Source: Rhodococcus pyridinivorans (GTDB lineage Bacteria; Actinomycetota; Actinomycetes; Mycobacteriales; Mycobacteriaceae). From it: a stretch of 64,000 nucleotides of DNA. Shown here one piece after another: positions 1 through 10,532 of this stretch. The stretch spans positions 2,852,001 through 2,916,000 of the forward strand of contig NZ_FNRX01000002.1 in the NCBI RefSeq assembly GCF_900105195.1, in the 5' to 3' direction. The notes under the pieces were generated by a model that saw only the letters and a list, made by a program, of their open reading frames with translations, had not been told where the DNA came from and ran no database searches. How positions within the stretch are numbered: position 1 is the stretch's first letter; the number at the start of each line of letters is the position of its first letter. The position numbers and the translations under genes are program-made.

Positions 1-519
1 CGGCAGGTGCAGGATCACCTCTTCCCACACGGCGCCGCGGAACCGGTCGGCGAGGAAGTGCACTTCGTCCATCACCACGTGGGTGAGCCCGATCAGGGCG
101 GTGGACGACGCGTAGATCATGTTGCGCAGCACCTCGGTGGTCATCACCACCACCGGCGCATCGGAGTTGATGGACTGGTCGCCGGTGAGCAGACCCACCG
201 AGTCCCGGCCGTGCCGGGCACACAGATCGGCGTACTTCTGGTTGCTCAGCGCCTTGATCGGGGTGGTGTAGAAGCACTTGGAACCGCCCTGCAGCGCCAG
301 ATACACCGCGAACTCGCCGACGACGGTCTTGCCGGCGCCGGTGGGGGCGCACACCAGCACCGAATGCCCACCCTCGAGGGCGCGGCACGCCTCGATCTGG
401 AACGGATCGAGCGGGAACCCGAGGCCGGTGGCGAACTCCGCGAGCTGCGGGGTGGGGACGAGCGGCGCGGTGCCGGTCTCGTCGTTACCGGCAGGGCCGG
501 GAGTGGGGTCGCCGGTCAC
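1..519 (-). CDS. helY: DEAD/DEAH-box RNA helicase HelY, N-terminal part (runs off the window)
   Basis: ATP-dependent superfamily 2 helicase of the Ski2/Mtr4 type; the actinobacterial member HelY is thought to act in RNA processing or decay. Only the first 173 codons are present. Visible: the Walker A motif APTGAGKT at residues 58-65, a motif Ia segment ([12 protein letters not shown], about 85-96) and the DEVH box at 151-154. The GTG start overlaps the tatC stop by four bases (GTGA), so the two are translationally coupled. The tatA-tatC-helY order matches that of mycobacteria. The gene continues to the left of position 1. Confidence 0.9.
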   Translation of the reverse strand, partial: MTGDPTPGPAGNDETGTAPLVPTPQLAEFATGLGFPLDPFQIEACRALEGGHSVLVCAPTGAGKTVVGEFAVYLALQGGSKCFYTTPIKALSNQKYADLCARHGRDSVGLLTGDQSINSDAPVVVMTTEVLRNMIYASSTALIGLTHVVMDEVHFLADRFRGAVWEEVILHLP

Positions 520-1508
520 AGGGTGTCGGAGTAGTCGGTGCGGGCCGGATCGGTCCGTACGGTGTCGGTGGGCGCCGTCGGCGCTGCCGGCTCCACCGGG
601 CTCGGGGCCGGGATCGTCGAACCCTCGTCGTCGTCGAGATCGGCCCAGCCCTCGGCGCGGGCCTTGCGGGCGCGGCGCCGGTCGGTCAGCCGGGCGATCT
701 GGATGGCGAACTCCACGAGCAGCGTGAGCGCCAACGCCAGGGCGAGCATGGAGAACGGATCCTGGCCGGGGGTGGCGATGGCGGCGAAGACGAACACCGC
801 CATGATCAGCCCGCGCCGCCACGCCTTGAGCTTGGCGTAGGGCAGCACCCCGACGCCGTTGAGCGCGACGATCACCAGCGGGATCTCGAAGGACACCCCG
901 AAGATCACCAGCAGGTTGATGAGGAACCCGAAGTATTCGGCGCCCGAAAGGGCGGTGACCTGCACGTCGTTGCCGACGGACAGCAGGAACGACAACGCGT
1001 GGGAGATCACCAGATAGGCCAGTACCGCGCCGGTGACGAACAGCGCCGCCCCGCAGGTGACGAAGCCGATCGCGTAGCGGCGTTCCTTGCGGTACAGGCC
1101 GGGGGTGACGAACGCCCACAGTTGGTACAGCCAGATCGGGCACGCCATGACGATGCCGGCGGTCGCGGCGACCTTCAGGCGCAGCATGAACTGCTCGAAC
1201 GGTCCGGTGGCGAGCAGTCGGCACGAGCCGTCGTTGCTCAGGTCGGCGCGGGCCGAGGCGGGTAGGTCGCAGTAGGGGCCGCGCAGGATCTCCCCGAGGC
1301 TGTCGAGGCCGAACAGGCTGCGGCTGTACCAGACGAATCCGAGGATGGTGGTGAGCACGATCGCAGCGAGAGCGATCAGCAGACGCGTGCGCAATTCGTA
1401 GAGGTGCTCGACCAGCGACATGGTGCCGTCGGGATTGGTCTTGCGCCGGCTTCGGCGCGGATCGAACGGGATGCGCACGGTGCGGTTCTCAGCTCCTGTC
1501 GAGACCAC
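516..1508 (-). CDS. tatC: Sec-independent protein translocase subunit TatC
   Basis: Multi-spanning membrane subunit of the twin-arginine translocase, which binds the RR signal peptide and exports folded proteins. The 330-residue product has the conserved segment [12 protein letters not shown] near residue 31, followed by about six hydrophobic helices up to residue 265. The C-terminal 60 residues are a Pro/Ala/Thr-rich tail, longer than usual for the family and probably cytoplasmic. The GTG start gives about 30 basic residues before the core; a later start is possible. It lies downstream of tatA and overlaps helY. Confidence 0.95.
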   Translation of the reverse strand: MVSTGAENRTVRIPFDPRRSRRKTNPDGTMSLVEHLYELRTRLLIALAAIVLTTILGFVWYSRSLFGLDSLGEILRGPYCDLPASARADLSNDGSCRLLATGPFEQFMLRLKVAATAGIVMACPIWLYQLWAFVTPGLYRKERRYAIGFVTCGAALFVTGAVLAYLVISHALSFLLSVGNDVQVTALSGAEYFGFLINLLVIFGVSFEIPLVIVALNGVGVLPYAKLKAWRRGLIMAVFVFAAIATPGQDPFSMLALALALTLLVEFAIQIARLTDRRRARKARAEGWADLDDDEGSTIPAPSPVEPAAPTAPTDTVRTDPARTDYSDTL

Positions 1509-1582
1509 CGGCGTGCGGGCGTGCCGGGGTCAGCGGAACGCCGGGACACCCGTGGTGGGCGCCCCGGCAGGATGAACGTCGG

Positions 1583-1837
1583 TCAGGCAGACCGCGGTTC
1601 GGTGTGCGTGTTCGGCGCGGCGGGATCGGCTGTCGGCTGCGCGGCCGGCAACGGATTCGGCGCCGGCTGCGGCGTGGACGCCCGGGCGTCGTCGTTCTGC
1701 ATCTCCTTGACCTCGCTCTTGAAGATCCGGAGCGAACGACCGAGACCGCGCGCGGCGTCGGGCAGCTTCTTCGAACCGAAGAGAATCACGACCACCAGCG
1801 CCACGATGGCCCAGTGCCAGGGGCTCATTGCACCCAT
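1583..1837 (-). CDS. tatA: Twin-arginine translocase subunit TatA
   Basis: Pore-forming Tat subunit of 84 residues. It has an N-terminal transmembrane helix (about residues 6-21), the conserved [14 protein letters not shown] hinge, an amphipathic helix, and an acidic/Pro-Ala-rich tail from about residue 50. It is 74 bases upstream of tatC in the same direction, so both are probably on one transcript. Residue 4 is a second ATG that could equally be the start. Confidence 0.95.
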   Translation of the reverse strand: MGAMSPWHWAIVALVVVILFGSKKLPDAARGLGRSLRIFKSEVKEMQNDDARASTPQPAPNPLPAAQPTADPAAPNTHTEPRSA

Positions 1838-1964
1838 TTACAACAACCTCCACTGATCGGCTCCGATCGATGCTACCGGACCTCGAGCACAGCCCGAGGC
1901 TTCGCGCCGGTGTATCCACCCACAATTCGCGGAGGGTTCACACAGATGTTTCACAACGCGACCG

Positions 1965-2996
1965 TCACGGTGTCGGACCCGCGCCGCGGGTCGCGTTCTC
2001 CCCGTCGAGCTCGGCGTAGGCGGCCAGCGCCGCCTCGGCCCGCGCCCGCACCGCGGCCCGCAACTCGGGCGGGTCGAGCACCTGCACCCCGGCGCCGAGA
2101 CCGACGAGCAGCCGCGCCATCCACCCCGGCGACGCGTACCGCATCGACGCCTCGCACCTGCCGTCGGAAAGCACCTGCACGTCGGTGAGCGGGTAGTAGT
2201 CGAGCAGCCAGGTGTACGACGGGGCGATGCGCAACCGCGCGGCGGGCAGCGACGGGTCGCCCTCGAACAGTTCGAGGTGCTCGTCGTCGGTGATCGCCCG
2301 GTGCGGCGGTCGCGTCGGCTCGTCGAGCACGGTGGCGGCGTCGATGCGGTCGAAGCGGAACAGCCGCACTCCTTCGGCGCTGCGGCACCACGCCTGCAGG
2401 TAGGCGTGTTCGTCGATGATGACGATGCGGATCGGGTCGACGTCGCGTTCGGAGACGGTGTCGCGGGAAGCCGAATAGTAGGTCAGGTGCACGGCGCGCC
2501 CGTCGCGCACCGCGGCCCGCACCTGTCCGGCGGCGTCGGAGTCCCCGGCTGCCTCCGGATCAGGCTCGGCAGTCGCCGCGGTGGCGGTGTCGGCGGTGGC
2601 GGTGTCGGCGGGCAGCGCGGCGGTCCCGGCGGCCGCCTCGATCTTCGCGATCGCCGACTGCGCCGCGGACGGGTCGACGACGCCGGGCATCTCCTGCAGC
2701 GACCGCAGCGCCACGAGCAGCGCGGTGGCCTCGGTGGAGGTCAACCGCAGGGGTCGTTCGATGCCGGCGGTGAAGGTCACCACGATGCTGTCCTCGGAGA
2801 ACGACAGGTCGATCAGATCACCGGGTCCGTAGCCGGGCAGGCCGCACACCCACAGCTGGTTCAGATCGTCCATCACCTGATTGGGCGTGACCCCGAGATC
2901 GCGGGCGGCCTCGGCCGCGCTGATCCCCGGGTGCGCCAGGAAGTAGGGCACGAGATTGAGCAGTCGTCCCAGTCGCGCCGACAGTCGTGTGCTCAT
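1965..2996 (-). CDS. pafC: PafC, WYL-domain transcriptional regulator
   Basis: One half of the PafBC heteromer, which in mycobacteria activates the RecA-independent DNA-damage response. The 343-residue product has an N-terminal winged helix (about 1-65) followed by a WYL-type domain. Residues 135-175 form a low-complexity Ala/Thr/Asp linker, seemingly an expansion (repeats of ADTAT type). The ATG overlaps the pafB stop by four bases (ATGA), fixing this start although the frame stays open far upstream. The pairing with pafB is the usual one. Confidence 0.9.
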   Translation of the reverse strand: MSTRLSARLGRLLNLVPYFLAHPGISAAEAARDLGVTPNQVMDDLNQLWVCGLPGYGPGDLIDLSFSEDSIVVTFTAGIERPLRLTSTEATALLVALRSLQEMPGVVDPSAAQSAIAKIEAAAGTAALPADTATADTATAATAEPDPEAAGDSDAAGQVRAAVRDGRAVHLTYYSASRDTVSERDVDPIRIVIIDEHAYLQAWCRSAEGVRLFRFDRIDAATVLDEPTRPPHRAITDDEHLELFEGDPSLPAARLRIAPSYTWLLDYYPLTDVQVLSDGRCEASMRYASPGWMARLLVGLGAGVQVLDPPELRAAVRARAEAALAAYAELDGENATRGAGPTP

Positions 2997-3988
2997 CGCT
3001 CCTCCTCCCCCGCATCCGTGACCGCCTGTTCGAGGATGCGGTGCACCTCGGCCCGTAACTCCGGTGGGTCGAGCACCAACGCGTCCGCGCCCTGCCCGGC
3101 GACGATCCGGGCGATCCATTCCCACGAGCGCACCGGCACCTCGAGTTCCACCCCGTCGCGGTCTCCGATCCGCCGTGCCGCGCCGGTCCGTCCGAGCCGG
3201 CGTAGCTCCCACGCGCGTCCATCGGCCACCCACAGGCGTGCCGATCCGCTGACCTCCGCCGGGGAGGTCGCGGCGAGCACCCGCCCCCGCAGATCCACGC
3301 CCCCCGGGATCTGCACCGCCCCCTCTGGGCCGATCGCGGTGATCTCGTCGCCGATGCGCGAGAGCCGGAAGGTGCGCACGGCGTCGCGATCGCGGTCGTG
3401 GCCGACGAGATACCAGCGGCCGTGCACGGTGACCACACCCCACGGTTCGACGGTTCGCGTCGACCACGGCTCGGTGGGGGAACTGCGGTGGGTGAACCGC
3501 ACCGCGCGGCGCGCGTCGATCGCGGCGAGCAACGCCGTCAACGCGGGTTCGGAACCGCGGGCGCGCGGCGGCAGCGGCGCGACGACCTCCCCGCCGTCGG
3601 AGTCGACACGGATCCCGGCGGCGCGCAGCTTGAGCACCGCGCCCTGCGCGGCGGCGGTCAGCTCCGGCGATTCCCACAGCGCGGCGGCGACGGCCACGGC
3701 GGCGGTCTCCTCGCGGGTGAGGTCGATCTCGGGCAGTTCGTAGGCGTCGCGGTTGATGCGGTAGCCCTCCACCGTCGACGACCGCGACGGCCGGCCCGTC
3801 TCGAGGGGCACCCCGAGATCGCGCAGTTCGTTCTTGTCCCGCTCGAACATGCGGCTGAACGCCTCGTCGCTCGCGCATTCGGAGTAGCCGGCCACCGAGG
3901 CACGGATCTTCTCCGCGGTCACGAACTGTCGGGTGGACAGCAGCGCGATGACCAGGTTCACCAGCCGTTCGACTTTCGAGATCGCCAC
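2993..3988 (-). CDS. pafB: PafB, WYL-domain transcriptional regulator
   Basis: Partner of PafC. The 331-residue product starts with a winged helix (AISKVERLVNLVIALLSTRQ) and carries a WYL domain around residues 145-215. In mycobacteria PafBC responds to DNA damage by binding single-stranded DNA through WYL domains and helps transcription at damage-response promoters. Here pafB-pafC is a tight two-gene unit. A perfect hairpin lies between the pafA stop and the pafB start, suggesting separate transcription from pafA, unlike the pafABC operon described in mycobacteria. Confidence 0.9.
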   Translation of the reverse strand: MAISKVERLVNLVIALLSTRQFVTAEKIRASVAGYSECASDEAFSRMFERDKNELRDLGVPLETGRPSRSSTVEGYRINRDAYELPEIDLTREETAAVAVAAALWESPELTAAAQGAVLKLRAAGIRVDSDGGEVVAPLPPRARGSEPALTALLAAIDARRAVRFTHRSSPTEPWSTRTVEPWGVVTVHGRWYLVGHDRDRDAVRTFRLSRIGDEITAIGPEGAVQIPGGVDLRGRVLAATSPAEVSGSARLWVADGRAWELRRLGRTGAARRIGDRDGVELEVPVRSWEWIARIVAGQGADALVLDPPELRAEVHRILEQAVTDAGEEER

Positions 3989-4028
3989 GCGCCAACCCTA
4001 GTGCCCGCGCGCCGCCGGCACCGCATCA

Positions 4029-4070
4029 CCGTCCATCGGAGCGGACCGGACGGTCCGCTCCGATGGACGG
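4029..4070 (-). terminator. Perfect hairpin between pafA and pafB
   Basis: The arms at 4029-4047 and 4052-4070 are 19-base perfect inverted repeats around a four-base loop. The structure begins seven bases past the pafA stop and ends 41 bases before the pafB start. There is no U-tract, which is common for actinobacterial terminators. It should act as a terminator for pafA or as a strong attenuator in front of pafBC. Confidence 0.75.
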
Positions 4071-4076
4071 CGGTAC

Positions 4077-5435
4077 TCACATGGAGGCGATGAGCCGTTC
4101 GACGCGTTCGTCCACGGACCGGAACGGGTCCTTGCACAACACGGTGCGCTGCGCCTGGTCGTTGAGCTTCAGATGCACCCAGTCGACGGTGAAATCGCGG
4201 CCCGCGGCCTGCGCGGCGGCGATGAAATCACCGCGCAGCTTCGCGCGGGTGGTCTGCGGCGGGGTGTTCACCGCGGCGTCGACGGACTCGTCGTCGGTGG
4301 CCCGCGCCGCCAGTCCCTTGCGTTGCAGCAGGTCGAACACACCGCGTCCGCGTTTGATGTCGTGATAGGCCAGGTCGAGCTGGGCGATCTTCGGGTCGGA
4401 CAGCTCCATGTTGTAGCGGTCCTGGTAGCGCTGGAACAGCTTGCGCTTGATCACCCAGTCGATCTCGGTGTCGACCTTCGCGAAGTCCTGCGATTCGACG
4501 GCATCGAGGACGCGGCCCCACAGGTCCACCACCTGCGCGACGTGCGGGTCGGGTTCGCGCTGGTGCAGATATTCCACCGCCCGCGCGTGGTATTCGCGCT
4601 GGATGTCCAGGGCGCTGGCCTGCCGGCCGCCGGCCAGGCGCACCGGGCGCCGGCCCGTCAGGTCGTGGGAGACCTCGCGGATGGCGCGGATCGGGTTGTC
4701 GAGCGCGAAGTCCCGGAACGGCACCCCGGCCTCGATCATCTCGAGCACCAGCGCCGCCGACCCCACCTTGAGCATGGTGGTGGTCTCGGACATGTTCGAG
4801 TCCCCGACGATCACGTGCAGGCGCCGGTACTTCTCGGCGTCGGCGTGCGGCTCGTCGCGGGTGTTGATGATCGGCCGCGACCGGGTGGTCGCCGACGAGA
4901 CGCCCTCCCAGATGTGCTCGGCGCGTTGCGACAGGCAGAAGGTGGCGGCTTTGGGGGTCTGCAGCACCTTCCCGGCGCCGCAGATCAGCTGGCGGGTCAC
5001 CAGGAAGGGCAGCAGCACATCGGAGATGCGGGAGAACTCGCCGACGCGGGCGACGAGATAGTTCTCGTGGCAGCCGTAGGAGTTGCCCGCCGAGTCGGTG
5101 TTGTTCTTGAACAGGAAGATGTCGCCGCCGATGCCTTCCTCGGCGAGACGCTGCTCGGCGTCGATGAGCAGTTCCTCGAGGACCCGCTCACCGGCATGGT
5201 CGTGCTCGACGAGCTGGAGCAGGTCGTCGCACTCGGCGGTGGCGTACTCGGGGTGCGAACCGACATCGAGATACAGTCGCGCCCCGTTCCGCAGGAAGAC
5301 GTTCGAACTGCGCCCCCAGGACACCACCCGGCGGAACAGATAGCGGGCCACCTCGTCGGGGCTCAACCGACGATGCCCGTGGAAGGTACACGTGACGCCG
5401 AACTCCGTCTCGATACCCATGATTCGTCGCTGCAC
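4077..5435 (-). CDS. pafA: Pup-protein ligase PafA
   Basis: Carboxylate-amine ligase that uses ATP to join the C-terminal Glu of Pup to substrate lysines. The 452-residue product closely resembles the M. tuberculosis enzyme, as recalled, from the start [16 protein letters not shown] to the end RLIASM. Active-site features of the glutamine-synthetase fold are visible, including the N-terminal GIETEFG and the [16 protein letters not shown] segment shared with Dop. The GTG at 5435 was chosen because it gives the standard length; the frame extends 16 codons further without homology. It is divergent from the PAP2/DGK gene. Confidence 0.95.
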   Translation of the reverse strand: MQRRIMGIETEFGVTCTFHGHRRLSPDEVARYLFRRVVSWGRSSNVFLRNGARLYLDVGSHPEYATAECDDLLQLVEHDHAGERVLEELLIDAEQRLAEEGIGGDIFLFKNNTDSAGNSYGCHENYLVARVGEFSRISDVLLPFLVTRQLICGAGKVLQTPKAATFCLSQRAEHIWEGVSSATTRSRPIINTRDEPHADAEKYRRLHVIVGDSNMSETTTMLKVGSAALVLEMIEAGVPFRDFALDNPIRAIREVSHDLTGRRPVRLAGGRQASALDIQREYHARAVEYLHQREPDPHVAQVVDLWGRVLDAVESQDFAKVDTEIDWVIKRKLFQRYQDRYNMELSDPKIAQLDLAYHDIKRGRGVFDLLQRKGLAARATDDESVDAAVNTPPQTTRAKLRGDFIAAAQAAGRDFTVDWVHLKLNDQAQRTVLCKDPFRSVDERVERLIASM

Positions 5436-5496
5436 ACTTCGACAGTACCGCGCGAACCCGACCCCCATGGGTCGCAACGACATCTACGGTCGAGGT

Positions 5497-7065
5497 GTGA
5501 TCGTTCCCGAGCGTTACCGCACCGCCGACCGGGCCCTGTTCGAGCGCTCCGGGGCGCTGCGCGCGTCCCCTGCCGACCCGCTGCTGCGCGACCTCGGACG
5601 CGCCGCCAACCACAGTGTGCTGTGGGTGGCGTGCGCCGCGGTGTGCGCCACCGCCGGCGGTCACGCCCGCCGCGGGGCGGTGCGGGGTCTGTTGTCGGTG
5701 GCCGGGGCCAGCGCCTTGACCAACGGGCTGCTCAAACCGCTGTTGCCGCGCCGCCGGCCCCCGGCGCGCACCGACCCGAAGTTTCGGCGCCGCACGGTGC
5801 CGATCCCCCGCTCGTCGTCGTTCCCGTCCGGGCACGCCGCGTCGGCGGCGGCGTTCGCGACCGGGGTGGTGCTCGAATCCCCTGCGGCTGGGGCGGTTCT
5901 GGCGCCGCTGGCCGCGGCGGTGGCCTATTCGCGGGTGCACACCGGCGTGCACTGGCCCGGCGACGTCGTCGTCGGCGCCGCGGTCGGGGCGACGGTGGCG
6001 TGGTCGACGCGCCGCTGGTGGGCGGTGCGCAGCCGCGAACCGGCGACCGTGCAGGTCGCGGCGGCCGCGCCCGCCCTGCCCGGCGGCGACGGAATGCTGC
6101 TGGTGGTCAACCGCGATGCCGGGACCGCCGAGGAGATCGCCGCGCGGGTCACCGCCGCGCTGCCGAGCGTGCGTCGCGTCGATCTGGATCCCGACGGTGA
6201 TCCGGCGGAGCAGTCGGAACGTCTGCTGACCGAATATCGGCCGCAGGCGGTGGGGGTGTGCGGCGGGGACGGCACCGTCGCGGCGGTGCTCGACGTCGCC
6301 GTCGACGCGCGGCTGCCGGTCGCGGTGTTCCCCGGCGGCACCCTCAACCATTTCGCGCTCGATCTCGGCGTGGTGGATCTGGAGGAGACGGTGCGGGCGG
6401 TCACCGCCGGGCAGGCGGTGGCCGTCGGGCTCGGGCAGGTGACGGTGACCGGGCCGGACGGGCGCACGGTGCGGCGGTTCGTCAACACCGCCAGCCTCGG
6501 TGGCTATCCGGATGCGGTGCGGTTGCGGCAGCACTGGGAACCGCGGATCGGCAAGTGGCCGGCGGCGGGGTTGGCGATGCTCGCGGTGCTGCGCACGGCG
6601 AGCCCGATGCCGGTCCGCATCGACGGGGCGGGGCGGGCGGTGTGGTTGCTGTTCGTCGGCAACGGCCGCTACACCCCGGCAGATCAGGTGCCGATGTCCC
6701 GGGCGCATCTGGATCCGGGCACCCTCGACGTGCGGTATCTACCCGCGGAGAATCGGTTCTCGCGGCTGCGTCTGCTCCTCGCTGCGGCGACCGGCACCCT
6801 CGGCGCGTCACCGATGTATCGGCAGCGGCACATCCCGGGCCTGGCGGTGGAGGTCATCGGGGATCCGGTGGCGTTGGCCACCGACGGGGAGGTCCTCGCC
6901 GACGGCACCGGTTTCGACTTCGAGGTGGTGCCGTCGGCGTTGACGGTCTATCGGCTCGCGGTGGATCAGCCCGCGTCGGGACCGGACTCGGTCTCCGAGC
7001 CGGTCGCGGTGTCGGACCCCGATTCGGGGGCCGGATCGGCGGGCGTCTCCGACGGGGCCGCCTGA
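5497..7065 (+). CDS. PAP2 phosphatase / diacylglycerol kinase-type fusion protein
   Basis: Two-domain lipid enzyme. The N-terminal half has the PAP2 signature: a Lys-to-RRRPPAR motif, then FPSGHAASA, then [12 protein letters not shown]. The C-terminal half is a diacylglycerol-kinase/NAD-kinase-like catalytic domain with [13 protein letters not shown] and [13 protein letters not shown]. It probably phosphorylates and dephosphorylates membrane lipids or polyprenyl groups; substrates are unknown. The last 35 residues are Ser/Ala/Asp-rich. The GTG at 5497 is chosen because it follows a short TACGGT element, as in leaderless mRNAs; an in-frame ATG lies at 5467. The 3' end overlaps the 3' end of prcA, on the other strand, by 100 bases. 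Confidence 0.85.
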   Translation: MIVPERYRTADRALFERSGALRASPADPLLRDLGRAANHSVLWVACAAVCATAGGHARRGAVRGLLSVAGASALTNGLLKPLLPRRRPPARTDPKFRRRTVPIPRSSSFPSGHAASAAAFATGVVLESPAAGAVLAPLAAAVAYSRVHTGVHWPGDVVVGAAVGATVAWSTRRWWAVRSREPATVQVAAAAPALPGGDGMLLVVNRDAGTAEEIAARVTAALPSVRRVDLDPDGDPAEQSERLLTEYRPQAVGVCGGDGTVAAVLDVAVDARLPVAVFPGGTLNHFALDLGVVDLEETVRAVTAGQAVAVGLGQVTVTGPDGRTVRRFVNTASLGGYPDAVRLRQHWEPRIGKWPAAGLAMLAVLRTASPMPVRIDGAGRAVWLLFVGNGRYTPADQVPMSRAHLDPGTLDVRYLPAENRFSRLRLLLAAATGTLGASPMYRQRHIPGLAVEVIGDPVALATDGEVLADGTGFDFEVVPSALTVYRLAVDQPASGPDSVSEPVAVSDPDSGAGSAGVSDGAA

Positions 7066-7778
7066 GCGGACCCGGTGCTGGTCAGCAGCGCGTCGAGCGC
7101 CGCCCCCGAGATACGCCGGAAGGCGCGGCGCGGCCGCTGCTTCTCGAGCACCGCGACCTCGAGTTCCCCGCGGCCGAGCACCCGCGGCGCCGCGTCGGCG
7201 GTGGCGGGCTGCTGCAGCGCGGTCACCGCCACGGCGACCGCCTCGTCGAGCGGCAGACCCGGCTTGTACGACGAGCGCAGCGCGGTGATGATCGGTTCGG
7301 TGTTGCCGCCCATCACCACGAACTGCGGTTCGTCGACGATCGAGCCGTCGTAGGTGATGCGGTACAGCTGCGGGCCGTCGTCGGTGTCGGCGCGCCCGAC
7401 CTCGGCGACGCAGATCTCCACCTCGTACGGCTTGGGCTGCTCGGTGAAGATGGTGCCGAGGGTCTGCGCGTAGGCGTTCGCCAGTGCCCGCCCGGTCACG
7501 TCCCGCCGGTCGTAGGAGTAGCCGCGCATGTCGGCGTGCATGATCCCGGCGCGCCGCAGATTCTCGAACTCGTTGTACTTGCCGACGGCCGCGAAACCGA
7601 CCCGGTCGTACAGTTCGCTGATCTTGTGCAGCGCCTTCGACGGATTCTCCGCCACCAGCAGCACACCGCCGGCGTAGGTCAACGCGATCACCGACCGGCC
7701 GCGGGCGATGCCCTTACGGGCCAGCTCCGAGCGATCGCGCATGATCTGCTCGGCGGACGCATAGTACGGAAGTGTCAC
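6966..7778 (-). CDS. prcA: 20S proteasome alpha subunit
   Basis: Forms the outer rings and gate of the 20S core particle. The 270-residue product begins [20 protein letters not shown] and has the standard alpha-subunit fold to about residue 210. A tail of some 55 residues rich in Ala, Ser, Asp and Glu follows, and its coding DNA overlaps the convergent PAP2/DGK gene. The GTG start overlaps the prcB stop by four bases. Last gene of the pup-prcB-prcA unit. Confidence 0.95.
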   Translation of the reverse strand: MTLPYYASAEQIMRDRSELARKGIARGRSVIALTYAGGVLLVAENPSKALHKISELYDRVGFAAVGKYNEFENLRRAGIMHADMRGYSYDRRDVTGRALANAYAQTLGTIFTEQPKPYEVEICVAEVGRADTDDGPQLYRITYDGSIVDEPQFVVMGGNTEPIITALRSSYKPGLPLDEAVAVAVTALQQPATADAAPRVLGRGELEVAVLEKQRPRRAFRRISGAALDALLTSTGSAQAAPSETPADPAPESGSDTATGSETESGPDAG

Positions 7779-8629
7779 CGGGCATCTCCTGCGGTGCGGT
7801 CGGCCACGATGGTGCGGGCCAGCTCGGACAGGGTTTCCTCCGCGACGGCCACGGCCCCGGCCGCGGTGATCACCACCGCCGTCGGGTAGATCCCGCGGGT
7901 GGTGTCGGGACCACCGGTGGCGGTGTCATCGTCGGCCGCGTCGTACAGCGCCTCGACGGCGCTGCGCAGCGCGCTCTGCTCGTCGGCATCGGCGCGGTAG
8001 AGCTTCTTGAGCGACGAGCGGGCGAACAACGATCCGGAGCCGACCGCGTGGTAGCCGGCGCGTTCCTCGTAGCGGCCCCCGACCACGTCGTAGGACACGA
8101 TCCGCCCGGCGCGGTGCGCATCGGACGCGTCGAGGTCGAAACCGACCAGCAACGGCACCACGGCCAAGCCCTGCATGGCCGCACCGAGATTGCCGCGCAC
8201 CATCGACGAGAGCCGATTGGCCTTGCCGTCGAAGGTCAGCGGCACACCTTCGATCTTCTCGTAGTGCTCGAGTTCGACCGCGAACAGTCGCACGAGCTCG
8301 ATCGCCAGACCCGCGGTGCCGGCGATGCCGGCCGCCGAATAGTTGTCGGTGATGAACACCTTGTCGACATCGCGGGAGGCGATCAGGTTACCCATGGTCG
8401 CGCGCCGGTCGCCGGCGATGAGTACACCCCCGTCGAAGGTCAGCGCCACGATGGTGGTGCCGTGCGGGGCGAGGTCCACGTGGTCACCTCGTTCGAATCG
8501 GAACCGGTTCTCCGGCAGCATCTCCGGGGCGTGCATCCGCAGGTGGTCGGAGAACGACGACAAGGGCGACGCGAGGTGCAGCTTCGGCTGCACCTCGCGG
8601 TAGGGAAGAGAGGATCGTTCGGCTGTCAC
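7775..8629 (-). CDS. prcB: 20S proteasome beta subunit (catalytic)
   Basis: Catalytic N-terminal-nucleophile peptidase of the core particle. The 284-residue precursor has a propeptide of about 57 residues; the mature enzyme should begin at Thr58 in [14 protein letters not shown]. The [19 protein letters not shown] segment, with the conserved Asp and Lys of the catalytic centre, follows. Overlaps pup upstream and prcA downstream by four bases each (GTGA), so the three are translationally coupled. Confidence 0.95.
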   Translation of the reverse strand: MTAERSSLPYREVQPKLHLASPLSSFSDHLRMHAPEMLPENRFRFERGDHVDLAPHGTTIVALTFDGGVLIAGDRRATMGNLIASRDVDKVFITDNYSAAGIAGTAGLAIELVRLFAVELEHYEKIEGVPLTFDGKANRLSSMVRGNLGAAMQGLAVVPLLVGFDLDASDAHRAGRIVSYDVVGGRYEERAGYHAVGSGSLFARSSLKKLYRADADEQSALRSAVEALYDAADDDTATGGPDTTRGIYPTAVVITAAGAVAVAEETLSELARTIVADRTAGDAR

Positions 8630-8817
8630 TGGCCACCTTTCTGCACATATGCCCGCACGAAGTCCTCTGCGTTCTCCTCGAGCACGTCGTCGATCTCGTC
8701 GAGAAGATCGTCGGTGTCCGAGGCGAGCTTCTCGCGACGCTCCTGACCGGCACCGCCGTCACCGACGACCTCGTCGTCGTCTCCGCCGCCACCGCGTGTG
8801 GTCTGCTCCTGTGCCAT
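8626..8817 (-). CDS. pup: Prokaryotic ubiquitin-like protein Pup
   Basis: Small disordered tag of 63 residues. It has the Gly/Asp-rich N-terminus, the helical segment that binds the Arc coiled coil ([20 protein letters not shown]) and the C-terminal GGQ. The final Gln must be deamidated by Dop to Glu before PafA can attach it to lysine. Its stop overlaps the prcB start. A good Shine-Dalgarno (AGGAGG) precedes the ATG. Confidence 0.97.
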   Translation of the reverse strand: MAQEQTTRGGGGDDDEVVGDGGAGQERREKLASDTDDLLDEIDDVLEENAEDFVRAYVQKGGQ

Positions 8818-8957
8818 AGCCGCCGACCTCCTCCTGTACTCGGCGCGGAACCGTCACCGGTCGACGATCGGTGTGGTCACCGCTGCTTCGAACTCCTACC
8901 CTACCCAGCGAACCGGTCCACCGGTGGCGACACGCGTACTCGCGGCCTGTGATCCGG

Positions 8958-8983
8958 CCACCGCCCTCCGCCGGGAGGGGTGG
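8958..8983 (-). terminator. Possible terminator after dop
   Basis: GC-rich imperfect inverted repeat (arms 8958-8969 and 8974-8983, two-base bulge) immediately after the dop stop, in the gap before pup. It may separate dop from the pup-prc unit. No U-tract. Confidence 0.35.
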
Positions 8984-10477
8984 TCAGTGAGTGAGCTGAT
9001 CGACCAGTTCCGCCGCCGACTGCGCAGTCTCGAGCAGCTCCCCGACATGCGCGCGGCTGCCACGCAGCGGCTCGAGCGTCGGGATGCGCACCAGCGATTC
9101 GCGACCGAGATCGAAGATCACCGAATCCCAGCTCGCCGCAGCGATATCGGCACCGAAACGGCGCAGGCACTCACCGCGGAAGTAGGCGCGGGTGTCCGAA
9201 GGCGGGGTGTGCACCGCATCGAGGACCTGCTGCTCGGACACCAGCCGCTGCATCGACCCGCGGGCCACGAGGCGGTTGTACAGGCCCTTGTCCAGGCGCA
9301 CATCCGAGTACTGCAGGTCGACCATGTGCAGGCGCGGCGCCGACCAGGACAGTCCCTCGCGGTTGCGGAAGCCCTCGAGCAGCCGCAGCTTCGCGGGCCA
9401 GTCCAGCAGGTCGGCGCATTCCATCGGGTCGCGTTCGAGCAGATCGAGCACCATCGCCCACTTGTCGAGGATGTCGAGGATCCGCTTGTCCTCGGTGCCG
9501 TCGTGGAACTTCGCGACCCGCTCGTGGTAGATCCGCTGCAGCGCCAGACCTGTCAGCTCCCGGCCGTCGGCGAGCGCGACGGTCTTGCGCAGCGACGGGT
9601 CGTGGCTGATGTGGTGCACCGCGGTGACCGGGCGGGCGAGCTGCAGATCCGACAGGTCGATGCCGGCCTCGATCAGGTCGAGCACCAGCGCGGTGGTGCC
9701 GACCTTGAGGTAGGTGGACATCTCCGCCAGATTCGCATCGCCGATGATCACGTGCAGGCGCCGGTACTTGTCGGCGTCGGCGTGCGGCTCGTCGCGGGTG
9801 TTGATGATGCCGCGCTTGAGGGTGGTCTCGAGACCGACCTCGACCTCGATGTAGTCGGCGCGCTGCGAGAGCTGGAAACCGGGCTCGTCACCGGACTGGC
9901 CGATCCCGACCCGGCCGGAGCCGGTGATGACCTGCCGGGAGACGAAGAACGGGGTCAGGCCCGCGACCACCGCGGAGAACGGGGTCTCCCGGTCCATCAG
10001 GTAGTTCTCGTGGGTGCCGTAGGAGGCGCCCTTGCCGTCGACATTGTTCTTGTACAGCTGCAGTCGCGGCGCGCCGGGCACACTCGACGCGTGCCGGGCG
10101 GCGGCCTCCATTACCCGTTCCCCGGCCTTGTCCCAGATCACCGCGTCGAGGGGGTCGGCGACCTCCGGGGCGGAGTATTCGGGGTGGGCGTGGTCGACGT
10201 ACAGGCGCGCCCCGTTGGTGAGGATCATGTTCGCGGCACCGACCTCGTCGGCGTCGATGACCGGGGCCGGGCCGTTGAACCGCCCCAGATCGAAGCCCCG
10301 CGCGTCGCGCAGGGGCGATTCGACCTCGTAGTCCCAGCGGGTGCGGCGGGCGCGCGGCACCCCTTCGGCGGCCGCGTAGGCCAGCACCGCCTGCGTGGAG
10401 GTCAGGATCGGGTTCGCCGATGGCTCGTTGGGTGAGGAGATCCCGTACTCGACCTCGATACCGATGATCCGCTGCAT
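8984..10477 (-). CDS. dop: Pup deamidase/depupylase Dop
   Basis: Paralogue of PafA that deamidates Pup Gln to Glu and removes Pup from substrates. The 497-residue product starts [20 protein letters not shown] and has an insertion after the first strand (about 40-75, absent from PafA) that forms the Dop loop. The [20 protein letters not shown] segment is shared with PafA. It lies upstream of pup in the same direction with a 166-base gap, so it may be expressed separately. Confidence 0.95.
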   Translation of the reverse strand: MQRIIGIEVEYGISSPNEPSANPILTSTQAVLAYAAAEGVPRARRTRWDYEVESPLRDARGFDLGRFNGPAPVIDADEVGAANMILTNGARLYVDHAHPEYSAPEVADPLDAVIWDKAGERVMEAAARHASSVPGAPRLQLYKNNVDGKGASYGTHENYLMDRETPFSAVVAGLTPFFVSRQVITGSGRVGIGQSGDEPGFQLSQRADYIEVEVGLETTLKRGIINTRDEPHADADKYRRLHVIIGDANLAEMSTYLKVGTTALVLDLIEAGIDLSDLQLARPVTAVHHISHDPSLRKTVALADGRELTGLALQRIYHERVAKFHDGTEDKRILDILDKWAMVLDLLERDPMECADLLDWPAKLRLLEGFRNREGLSWSAPRLHMVDLQYSDVRLDKGLYNRLVARGSMQRLVSEQQVLDAVHTPPSDTRAYFRGECLRRFGADIAAASWDSVIFDLGRESLVRIPTLEPLRGSRAHVGELLETAQSAAELVDQLTH

Positions 10478-10532
10478 GCCCTCGAGCCTAGGCGATCCGG
10501 ACGCTCACGGTCGTGACCAGCCCCGCCACCGG

